Below, piece after piece: positions 22,530 through 34,827 of a stretch of DNA of 42,074 nt. The DNA lies in NCBI GenBank assembly GCA_009746045.1, contig RPFO01000378.1, forward strand, positions 1 through 42,074. Direction: 5' to 3'. The translations under genes and the position numbers were made by a program. Every line of letters begins with the position of its first letter. The first letter of the stretch is position 1. The notes under the pieces are model-generated. The model had not been told where the DNA came from and made no database searches. It saw only the letters and a list, made by a program, of their open reading frames with translations. Source of the stretch: Mesostigma viride. Its lineage: Eukaryota > Streptophyta > Mesostigmatophyceae > Mesostigmatales > Mesostigmataceae.

Positions 22530-24256
22530 GGCGGGGCAACAACCACTCCTCTTTGCAGCTGTGTCGACGGCCCACTGACGGCGTGTGTGCACTGCTATGG
22601 CGGTGCCGAATGTAAATCACAGCTACCGGCCTCCGAATTATTATTCGGGGGCCTGGTTTATTTAAGGTTATGACGGCTGCGCGACGGGGGTCGGCAGCAC
22701 CCCAATAACTTGCCGTTCGAAGTGCAGGCGGTAGCTGCCAGTGCCAGATTGTTTTATTTCTGCTGCGTTGTACTCGCCACCCCGGGCTCGCGGGAGGGGT
22801 CTGGATAGACGCGGGAGTGACTCTTGATCGGACAACTAAAGCGGGGCAGTCGTGGTGCTAGGGTGGCAACAGCTACAGGCGGAGGGGGAATACGCCGCAG
22901 GCAAGTTCGTGGTGTATCGTATGTGCTGGGCCTGGCTAATGAATATCGTCAAGAATAGTGCATGAGCGCGCTATACGAGCATGGGAAGAAGGGGGAATCG
23001 AGCCCCCAGGCCAGCATAGGAGCGGGGTGGCTGCAGCCCCAGCGCCAGGGGGGGCAGCACCCTAAACAGCCTAACATTTCCTCGTGCCAAGTGAGGCGAC
23101 AGCGGCCGGCGGCCAGCGCGGAATGGTGGGGTCGTTGCCGCGTAATTTAAGCGGGGACGAGTTGTTGGGACTGACGGTGCACAGCGGGGAAGGGGAAGGA
23201 TGTTAGGGCGGGGCGATAGCGGATCCCAGACGCAGCTGCGTCATTGGGGTGCCGGGGGTGCTATGCCTGTGAAGAAAGGTGTACAAAGAATTGCCGAGCC
23301 TGCAGGGGTGGCTGCCGAGGGCAGTGCCCACATGGGTGAGAACCCCCCCGCAGTGGGGGGTCCCTACGGGGATACTTTTGGCTTCCCCCTTGTATTGCCG
23401 CCTGGTTAATGAAGCACTGGTAGCGGCAGGGGACAAGGGGGGCGACGAGAAGTCTGGGCCATACGACAGCTTGCGGCCAAGTGGCCAGGTAGTGGGTGCG
23501 GGATGTTACAAAGCCCAGGTCCTCTTGACTGGCCCAGGTCCTTATGACTGGTATGATGTTTCGGCCCTTGTTGTGTGGCCTAGTTAGCTTAGAAACTGCA
23601 GATTCTTAGGTTAGCTAATGGCTTGGACGTGTGCCTAACACGTATTTGTAATAAACATGTTTCTCTGGCAGCCCCTCACTCCAATGGAACTAAAGCAGCA
23701 ATTGGATTTTGTGAGCTCACGCTCGTTCTATCTATGACCTGCGGAAGTCTCAAAGGGGGAGGGGAGGCCGCAGTAGACAGTTCTGACTAGGTAGCCAGTA
23801 CTAGGGGGGGGGGTACGGTGTTGTGGGGGGGGGGTACCGGGGACGGTACTGTGGACCGGGTCCAATTTGTGTTGTGGACCGGGGGCAGTCCTGTGGACCG
23901 GGGACGGCGCGGCGCCACTGGCCTGTTGGTCAGTGGGCTGGCGTCCGTCACCCCACCTACGACTAGGTAGACGGTGGATACTTAGGGTTGTGGCGGGGCA
24001 ACAACCACTCCTCTTTGCAGCTCCCACCCACCCACCCTTGCTGCCAGACGGATGTTACAAAGCCCAGGTCCTCTTGACTGGCCCAGGTCCTTATGACTGG
24101 TATGATGTTTCGGCCCTTGTTGTGTGGCCTAGTTAGCTTAGAAACTGCAGATTCTTAGGTTAGCTAATGGCTTGGACGTGTGCCTAACACGTATTTGTAA
24201 TAAACATGTTTCTCTGGCAGCCCCTCACTCCAATGGAACTAAAGCAGCAATTGGAT
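22530..24256 (+). mobile_element. Split-direct-repeat element, family A, 5'-truncated copy (E2)
   Basis: The same family as E1 in the same orientation but missing about the first 285 bp of A1; it begins at GGCGGGGCAACAACC. Interior X and B1 run to 23707. A2 begins at 23708, the spacer with CCCACCCACCCACCC lies at 24023-24037, and B2 ends at 24256. The short unit is 549 bp, the same as in E1. It differs from E1 at only a few positions, which suggests recent duplication. The right flank resumes the satellite inside a unit (GCACGCTTGGGG). Confidence 0.7.
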
Positions 24257-27200
24257 GCACGCTTGGGGCGACGGCACTCACATGTACATACACCGCGCAC
24301 GCAAGGGGCGGCTGCACACACACGTACACACACCATGCACGCAAGGGCCGGCTGCACTCACATGTACATACACCGCGCATGCAAGGGGCGGTTGCACACA
24401 CACGTACACACACCATGCACGCAAGGGGCGGCTGCACACACACGTACATACACCGCGCACGCAAGGGGCGGCTGCACACACACGTACATCCACCGCGCAC
24501 GCAAGGGGCAACTGCACACACACGTACACACACCATGCACGGAAGGGGCGGCTGCACACACATGTACATACACCATGCACGCAAGGGGCGAGTGCACGCA
24601 CACTTATACACACACCGCGCACGCAAGGGACGCCTGCACACACACGTACATCCACCATGCACGCAAGGGCCGGCTGCACACACATGCACGTACACACACC
24701 ATGCACGCAAGGGGCGGCTGCACACACATGTACATCCACCGCGCACGCAAGGAGCGACTGCACACACACGTACATCCACCGCGCATGCAAGGGCCGGCTG
24801 CACACACACGTACATCCACCGCGCATGCAAGGGGCGGCTGCACACACACGTACACACACCGCGCACGCAAGGAGCGACTGCACGCACACTTACACACACA
24901 CCGCGCATGCAAGGGGCGGCTGCACACACACGTACACCCACCATGCACGCAAGGGCCGGCATGCACACACACGTACATACACTGCGCACGCACGGGGCGG
25001 CTGCACACACATGTACATCCACCGCGCACGCAAGGGACGGCATGCACACACACGTACACACACCATGCGCGCAAGGAGCGGCTGCACTCACGTGTACATC
25101 CACCGCGCACGCAAGGGACGGCTGCACACAAACGTACATCCACCGCGCACGCAAGGGGCAACTGCACTCACATGTACATACACCATGCACGCAAGGGCCG
25201 GCTGCACACACACGTACATCCACCGCGCACGCAAGGAGCGACTGCACACACACGTACATCCACCGCGCACGCAAGGGGCGAGTGCACACACACGTACACA
25301 CACCATGCACGCAAGGGGCGAGTGCACACACATGTACATCCACCGCTCACGCAAGGAGCGACTGCACACACATGTCCACACACCATGCACGCAAGGGGCG
25401 GCTGCACACACACGTACACACACCATGCATGCACGCAAGGGACGGCATGCACACACACGTACACACACCATGCGCGCAAGGAGCGACTGCACACACACGT
25501 ACATCCACCGCGCACGCAAGGGACGGCTGCACTCACATGTACATGCACCATGCACGCAAGGGGCGGCTGCACACACACGTACATCCACCGCGCACGCAAG
25601 GGGCGGCTGCACTCACATGTACATACACCATGCACGCAAGGGCCGGCTGCACACAAACGTACATCCACCGCGCACGCAAGGGGCGAGTGCACACACACGT
25701 ACACACACCATGCACGCAAGGGGCGAGTCCACACACATGTACATCCACCGCTCACGCAAGGAGCGACTGCACACACATGACCACACACCATGCGCGCAAG
25801 GAGCGACTGCACACACACGTACATACACCGCGCACGCAAGGGGCGGCTGCACACACACGTACACACACCGCGCACGCAAGGGGCGGCTGCACACACACGT
25901 ACATCCACCGCGCACGCAAGGGACGGCTGCACACAAACGTACATACACCGCGCACGCAAGGGGCGGCTGCACTCACATGTACATGCACCATGCACGCAAG
26001 GGGCGGCTGCACACACACGTACATACACCGCGCACGCAAGGGGCAACTGCACACACACGTACACACACCATGCACGCAAGGGCCGGCTGCACACACATGT
26101 ACATCCATCGCGCACGCAAGGAGCGACTGCACACACACGTACATCCACCGCGCACGCAAGGAGCGACTGCACACACACGTACATCCACCGCGCACGCAAG
26201 GAGCGGCTGCACTCACATGATTTTACACCGCGCATGCAAGGGCTGGCTGCACTCACATGTACACACACCGCGCACGCAAGGGGCGGCTGCACACACATGT
26301 ACATCCACCGCGCACGCAAGGGACGGCATGCACACACACGTACACACACCATGCGCGCAAGGAGCGGCTGCACTCACACGTACATACACCGCGCACGCAA
26401 GGGGCGGCTGCACACACACGTACACACACCGCGCACGCAAGGAGCGACTGCACACACACGTACATACACCGCGCACGCAAGGGGTGGCTGCACACACACG
26501 TACACACACCGCGCACGCAAGGGGCGGCTGCACACACACATACATCCACCGCGCACGCAAGGGACGGCTGCACACAAACGTACATACACCGCGCACGCAA
26601 GGGGCGGCTGCACTCACATGTACATACACCATGCACGCAAGGAGCGACTGCACACACACGTACATCCACCGCGCACGCAAGGAGCGGCTGCACTCACATG
26701 TACATACACCGCGCATGCAAGGGCTGGCTGCACTCACATGTACACACACCGCGCACGCAAGGGGCGAGTGCGCACACACGTACATACACCGCGCACGCAA
26801 GGGGCGAGTGCACACACACGTACATACACCGCGTACGCAAGGGCCGGCTGCACTTACATGTACATACACCATGCACGCAAGGGGCGGCTGCACACACATG
26901 TACACAAACCATGCACGGAAGGGACGGCTGCACACAAACGTACATACACCGCGCACGCAAGGGGCGGCTGCACTCACATGTACATACACCATGCACGCAA
27001 GGGGCGAGTGCACACACATGCACGTACACACACCATGCACGCAAGGGGCGGCTGCACACACATGTACACACACCATGCACGCAAGGGGCGGCTGCACACA
27101 CACGTACACACACCATGCACGCAAGGGGCGGCTGCACACACATGCACGTACATACACAATGCACGCTTGGGGCGACGGCACTCACATGTACATACACCAT

Positions 27201-28639
27201 GCACGCAAGGGGCGAGTGCACACACACGTACATACACCGCGTACGCAAGGGCCGGCTGCACTTACATGTACATACACCATGCACGCAAGGGGCGGCTGCA
27301 CACACACGTACATCCACCGCGCACGCAAGGGGCGAGTGCACACAAACGTACATACACCGCGCACGCAAGGGCCGGCTGCACACACACGTACACACACCAT
27401 GCACGCCAGGAGCGACTGCACACACATGTCCACACACCATGCGCGCAAGGAGCGACTGCACACACACGTACATACACCGCGCACGCAAGGGGTGGCTGCA
27501 CACACACGTACACACACCGCGCACGCAAGGGGCGGCTGCACACACACATACATCCACCGCGCACGCAAGGGACGGCTGCACACAAACGTACATACACCGC
27601 GCACGCAAGGGGCGGCTGCACTCACATGTACATACACCATGCACGCAAGGGGCGGCTGCACACACACGTACATCCACCGCGCACGCAAGGGGCAACTGCA
27701 CACACACGTACACACACCATGCACGCAAGGGCCGGCTGCACACACATGTACATCCACCGCGCACGCAAGGGGCGGCTGCACACACACGTACATCCACCGC
27801 GCACGCAAGGAGCGGCTGCACTCACATGTATGGTAAAGTACCGCGCATGCAAGGGGCGGCTGCACACACACGTACATACACCGTGCACGCAAGGGGCGGC
27901 TGCACACACACGTACACACACCGCGCACGCAAGGGGCGGCTGCACACACACGTACACACACCATGCACGCAAGGGGCGAGTGCACACACACGTACATACA
28001 CCGCGCACGCAAGGGCCGGCTGCACTCACATGTACATACACCATGCACGCAAGGGGTGGCTGCACACACATGTACACAAACCATGCACGGAAGGGACGGC
28101 TGCACACAAACGTACATACACCGCGCACGCAAGGGCCGGCTGCACACACACGTACACACACCATGCACGCAAGGGCCGGCTGCACACACATGCACGTACA
28201 CACACCATGCACGCAAGGGGCGGCTGCACACACATGTACACACACCATGCACGCAAGGGGCGGCTGCACACACACGTACACACACCGCGCACGTAGATCC
28301 ACCGCGCACGCAAGGGACGGCTACCCACACACGTACATCCACTGCGCACGCACGGGGCGACTGCACACACATGTACATACACCATGCACGCAAGGGCCGG
28401 CTGCACACACATGCACGTACACACACCATGCACGCAAGGGGCGGCTGCACACACATGTACACACACCATGCACGCAAGGGGCGGCTGCACACACACGTAC
28501 ACACACCGCGCACGTAGATCCACCGCGCACGCAAGGGACGGCTACCCACACACGTACATCCACTGCGCACGCACGGGGCGAGTGCGCACACATGTACATA
28601 CACCATGCACGCAAGGGGCGGCTGCACACACACGTACAT
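24257..28639. repeat. ~40 bp satellite array, block 3
   Basis: The same satellite as block 1. The part from 24257 to about 26000 follows the same order of variant units as about 17612-19440 in block 1, including the rare GCATGCACGCAAGGGACGGC unit (18860 and 25427), so a segmental duplication of nearly 2 kb links them. Towards the right end a variant with GCACGTAGATCCACC and GACGGCTACCCACAC appears. A unit at 27830 carries the oddity ATGTATGGTAAAGTACC. Confidence 0.95.
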
Positions 28640-30598
28640 ACTAGTTACTCATTGGAGGCCATGGAGTTAGGAAACCAACCAGATACACTAGTTTGTTACA
28701 AATACGTGCCTGCCCATAAAAGGCGGCAAGCTCATAAAACACAGTTTTCAGCTGAGAAATTCGTTCACAAGCTCCAGCCCGCTGGCATGGCAGCAAAGTC
28801 CTACTGCAGTGGGTGGGTGGGTGGGAAGCTGCAAGGAGGACGCCTCCCCTCCCCTCCACCGCCCTTAGTACAAACCAAGCTCCACAACCGGAGTACGGAT
28901 GAGGGCCTTAAAGTTAAGGTCGGTAAGTACATGGTAAGTCGCCTACGGAGAGGGGTGTATGCCACAAAATTATTCTGGCACCAATACACCCCTTCCGTCC
29001 TTTCTTACATGACACCGCCGGTACCCCTAATTAGGTGCCACACACCTAACATTAGATAGGCACCACCGGCCCTAGCTCCTATTCCCTATTCCCATTCCGT
29101 CATTTTTACTAGGTCGTTTTTCAGGTCGGGGGGTAAAATCCCCACATTAGATAGGAAACTATCTAACCGGCTGGCTGCCCTTCCCCTTGAGCCCCTTTGT
29201 CGTTCAAATATAATACGAGCATAAGCTCACCAAATACTAGTTACTCATTGGAGGCCATGGAGTTAGGAAACCAACCAGATACACTAGTTTGTTACAAATA
29301 CGTGCCTGCCCATAAAAGGCGGCAAGCTCATAAAACACAGTTTTCAGCTGAGAAATTCGTTCACAAGCTCCAGCCCGCTGGCATGGCAGCAAAGTCCCGC
29401 TTTCCCCCCCTGGCCCGCGGCCGCTCCATGTGCTCGCCTCTGTCCGGTAATTCCCCCTCCTTAGGTCGGTACCTATGGCCGCTACGATCCCTCCATCGGC
29501 GGCCGAGAGGGGGCCAGTTTTCGTTCCCCCGCGTAAACGCGGCGGTCCCCGCAGAGCCACACTTTGGATTTACGCCCCGCGCGGATATCTGGTTTGGTAA
29601 ATGTGACATGACTCGCCCGACGATGTAACTTAGCAAAATTCTGGCGCCCGGTGAGGCGCCAGTTCCCGCCCTCTCGTCTGCAGCACGAGGCTCCTCCTCC
29701 TCCATGCGTCGGGTACATGCGTCCTATGTATGACCCCCCCATGGAACGCATGGGCACTTCCCCCAACAACTCGGCGCACCGCCATCACCCGCACCTCCCC
29801 ATCTGGTCCACCGCTGTGGTTACAGGCGGAGGTAAACAGCCAGGTGAGCCCGAATTTCGGGCTCTGCAGCTCGGCCCACGCAGTCACTGCCTTACAGAAA
29901 TTTCCTACGCCGTCTCAAGACTTTTACCACCCTAACGCAATATTGCCCATATCCGAGCCCTGGGGCCGAGCCAGAAAATGCATCCCGTGGCAGGGGATGC
30001 CTTTCGTTGTTAGTGGCATCGGCCTAAATAATGCGTTGGAAGTCGTTATCTGCACCTCGAAGACAGTGGGGCAGGGTAGGAATTTTATTTCATGCAAAGC
30101 CCACCCGCCAGGGGTGGGCTGGTAGCTGTCGTCTAATTATCGGCTGGGCCGCCATGGCCAGCCGCCACCGTGATTACCGATGGATGCGAAGCTGCAAGGA
30201 GGACGCCTCCCCTCCCCTCCACCGCCCTTAGTACAAACCAAGCTCCACAACCGGAGTACGGATGAGGGCCTTAAAGTTCAGGTCGGTAAGTACATGGTAA
30301 GTCGCCTACGGAGAGGGGTGTATGCCACAAAATTATTCTGGCACCAATACACCCCTTCCGTCCTTTCTTACATGACACCGCCGGTACCCCTAATTAGGTG
30401 CCACACACCTAACATTAGATAGGCACCACCGGCCCTAGCTCCTATTCCCTATTCCCATTCCGTCATTTTTACTAGGTCGTTTTTCAGGTCGGGGGGTAAA
30501 ATCCCCACATTAGATAGGAAACTATCTAACCGGCTGGCTGCCCTTCCCCTTGAGCCCCTTTGTCGTTCAAATATAATACGAGCATAAGCTCACCAAAT
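28640..30598 (-). mobile_element. Split-direct-repeat element, family B, complete copy (E4)
   Basis: 1959 bp in reverse orientation. In plus-strand order: B2 28640-28801, spacer 28802-28825, A2 28826-29235, B1 29236-29397, interior X 29398-30188, A1 30189-30598. The A repeats are 410 bp and the B repeats 162 bp. The short unit is 596 bp and the long unit 1363 bp. The satellite flanks (CACGTACAT and ACACCATGCAC) rejoin to a normal unit; alternatively, a 2 bp TA could be read at each junction. Read on the minus strand the left end is TTTGGTGAGCTTATGCTCG, resembling family A's TTTGTGAGCTCACGCTCG. Both families also share GTTT-TTACAAATACGTG near the other end. X has no recognisable protein; short frames such as 29651-29935 are unsupported. 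Confidence 0.65.
28811..28825 (+). other. G-quadruplex motif in the E4 spacer
   Basis: GGGTGGGTGGGTGGG directly abuts the A repeat (AAGCTGC), as in family A, although the rest of the spacer differs between the families. Confidence 0.8.
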
Positions 30599-33500
30599 AC
30601 ACCATGCACACAAGGGGCGAGTGCAAACACATGTACATACACCATGCACGCAAGGGACGGCATGCACAGAAACGTACATACAACGCGCACGCAAGGGGCA
30701 ACTGCACACACACGTACACACACCATGCACGGAAGGGCCAGCTGCACTCACATGTACACACACAAAGCACGCAAGGGGCGGCTGCACACACACAAACATA
30801 CACCGCGCACGCAAGGGGCGAGTGCAAACACATGTACATACACCGCGCACGCAAGGGGCAACTGCCCACACATGTACATACACTGCGCACGCAAGGGGCA
30901 GCTGCACTCACACGTACATACACCGCGCACGCAAGGGCCGGCTGTACTCACATGTACACACACCATGCACGTAGATCCACCGCGCACGCAAGGGACGGCT
31001 ACCCACACACGTACATCCACTGCGCACGCACGGGTCGACTGCACACACATGTACATACACCGCGCACGCAAGGGCCGGCTGCACTCACATGTACATACAC
31101 CATGCACGCAAGGGGCGAGTGCGCACACACGTACATCCACCGCGCACGCAAGGGGCGAGTGCACACACACGTACATACACCGCGCACGCAAGGGCCGGCT
31201 GCACTCACATGTACATACACCATGCACGCAAGGGGTGGCTGCACACACATGTACACAAACCATGCACGGAAGGGACGGCTGCACACAAACGTACATACAC
31301 CGCGCACGCAAGGGCCGGCTGCACACACACGTACACACACCATGCACGCAAGGGCCGGCTGCACACACATGTACACAAACCATGCACGGAAGGGACGGCT
31401 GCACACAAACGTACATACACCGCGCATGCACGCAAGGGCCGGCTGCACACACACGTACACACACCATGCACGCCAGGGCCGGCTGCACACACATGCACGT
31501 ACATACACAATGCACGCTTGGGGCGACGGCACTCACATGTACATACACCATGCACGCAAGGGGCGAGTGCACACACACGTACATACACCGCGCACGCAAG
31601 GGCCGGCTGCACACACACGTACATACACCATGCACGCAAGGGCCGGCTGCACTCACATGTACATACACCGCGCATGCAAGGGGCGGTTGCACACACACGT
31701 ACACACACCATGCACGCAAGGGGCGGCTGCACACACACGTACATACACCGTGCACGCAAGGGGCGGCTGCACACACACGTACACACACCGCGCACGCAAG
31801 GGGCGGCTGCACACACACGTACACACACCATGCACGCAAGGGGCGGCTGCACACACACGTACATCCACCGCGCACGCAAGGGGCGAGTGCAAACACATGT
31901 ACATACACCATGCACGCAAGGGACGGCATGCACAGAAACGTACATACAACGCGCACGCAAGGGGCAACTGCACACACACGTACACACACCATGCACGGAA
32001 GGGCCAGCTGCACTCACATGTACACACACAAAGCACGCAAGGGGCGGCTGCACACACACGTACATACACCGCGCACGCAAGGGGCGAGTGCAAACACATG
32101 TACATACACCGCGCACGCAAGGGGCAACTGCCCACACATGTACATACACTGCGCACGCAAGGGGCAGCTGCACTCACACGTACATACACCGCGCACGCAA
32201 GGGCCTGCTGTACTCACATGTACACACACCATGCACGTAGATCCACCGCGCACGCAAGGGACGGCTACCCACACACGTACATCCACTGCGCACGCACGGG
32301 TCGACTGCACACACATGTACATACACCGCGCACGCAAGGGCCGGCTGCACTCACATGTACATACACCATGCACGCAAGGGGCGAGTGCGCACACACGTAC
32401 ATCCACCGCGCACGCAAGGGGCGAGTGCACACACACGTACATACACCGCGCACGCAAGGGCCGGCTGCACTCACATGTACATACACCATGCACGCAAGGG
32501 GTGGCTGCACACACATGTACACAAACCATGCACGGAAGGGACGGCTGCACACAAACGTACATACACCGCGCACGCAAGGGCCGGCTGCACTCACATGTAC
32601 ATACACCATGCACGCAAGGGGCGAGTGCGCACACACGTACATCCACCGCGCACGCAAGGGGCGAGTGCACACACACGTACATACACCGCGCACGCAAGGG
32701 CCGGCTGCACTCACATGTACATACACCATGCACGCAAGGGGTGGCTGCACACACATGTACACAAACCATGCACGGAAGGGACGGCTGCACACAAACGTAC
32801 ATACACCGCGCACGCAAGGGCCGGCTGCACACACACGTACACACACCATGCACGCAAGGGCCGGCTGCACACACATGCACGTACACACACCATGCACGCA
32901 AGGGGCGGCTGCACACACATGTACACACACCATGCACGCAAGGGGCGGCTGCACACACACGTACACACACCGCGCACGTAGATCCACCGCGCACGCAAGG
33001 GACGGCTACCCACACACGTACATCCACTGCGCACGCACGGGGCGACTGCACACACATGTACATACACCATGCACGCAAGGGGCGGCTGCACACACACGTA
33101 CATACACCATGCACACAAGGGGCGAGTGCAAACACATGTACATACACCATGCACGCAAGGGCCGGCATGCACAGAAACGTACATACAACGCGCACGCCCG
33201 GGGCAACTGCACTCACATGTACACACACCGCGCACACAAGGGGCGGCTGCACACACATGTACATCCACCGCGCACGCAAGGGGCGGCTGCACACACACGT
33301 ACATACACCGCGCACGCAAGGGGCGAGTGCAAACACATGTACATACACCGCCCACGCAAGGGGCAACTGCCCACACATGTACATGCACTGCGCACGCAAG
33401 GGGCAGCTGCTGCACTCACACGTACATACACCGCGCACGCAAGGGCCGGCTGCACTCACATGTACACACACCATGCACGCAAGGGGCGGCTGCACACACA

Positions 33501-34827
33501 TGTACACACACCATGCACACAAGGGCCGGCTGCACACACATGCACGTACACACACCATGCACGCAAGGGTCGGCTGCACACACATGTACACACACCATGC
33601 ACGCAAGGGGCGGCTGCACACACACGTACACACACCATGCACGCAAGGGCCGGCTGCACACACATGCACGTACACACACCATGCACGCAAGGGGCGGCTG
33701 CACACACATGTACACACACCATGCACGCAAGGGGCGGCTGCACACACACGTACACACACCGCGCACGTAGATCCACCGCGCACGCAAGGGACGGCTACCC
33801 ACACACGTACATCCACTGCGCACGCACGGGGCGACTGCACACACATGTACATACACCATGCACGCAAGGGGCGGCTGCACACACACGTACATACACCATG
33901 CACACAAGGGGCGAGTGCAAACACATGTACATACACCATGCACGCAAGGGCCGGCATGCACAGAAACGTACATACAACGCGCACGCAAGGGGCAACTGCA
34001 CACACACGTACACACACCATGCACGGAAGGGCCAGCTGCACTCACATGTACACACACAAAGCACGCAAGGGGCGGCTGCACACACACGTACATACACCGC
34101 GCACGCAAGGGGCGAGTGCAAACACATGTACATACACCGCGCACGCAAGGGGCAACTGCCCACACATGTACATACACTGCGCACGCAAGGGGCAGCTGCA
34201 CTCACACGTACATACACCGCGCACGCAAGGGACGGCTGCACTCACATGTACACACACCATGCACGTAGATCCACCGCGCACGCAAGGGACGGCTACCCAC
34301 ACACGTACATCCACTGCGCACGCAAGGGGCAACTGCACACACATGTACATACACCGCGCACGCAAGGGCCGGCTGCACTCACATGTACATACACCATGCA
34401 CGCAAGGGGCGAGTGCGCACACACGTACATCCACCGCGCACGCAAGGGGCGAGTGCACACACACGTACATACACCGCGCACGCAAGGGACGGCTGCACTC
34501 ACATGTACACACACCATGCACGCAAGGAGCGACTGCACGCACACTTACACACACACCGCGCACGCAAGGGGCGACTGCACACACACGTACATCCACCATG
34601 CACGCGAGGAGCGGCTGCACTCACATGTACATACACCGCGCACGCAAGGGGCGGCTGCACACACATGTACATCCACCGCGCACGCAAGGGACGGCATGCA
34701 CACACACGTACACACACCATGCGCGCAAGGAGCGGCTGCACTCACACGTACATACACCGCGCACGCAAGGGGCGGCTGCACACACACGTACACACACCGC
34801 GCACGCAAGGGGCGGCTGCACACACAC
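30599..34827. repeat. ~40 bp satellite array, block 4
   Basis: Satellite of the same unit with its own variants, such as GAGTGCAAACACATG, GGCATGCACAGAAACG, CATACAACGCGC and GGGCCAGCTG. A block of about 1.3 kb is repeated: the order of rare variants around 30600-30990 recurs at 31880-32250 and again at 33870-34280. The GCACGTAGATCCACC plus GGCTACCCACAC variant appears repeatedly (about 30970, 32234, 32981, 33768 and 34263). Confidence 0.95.
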
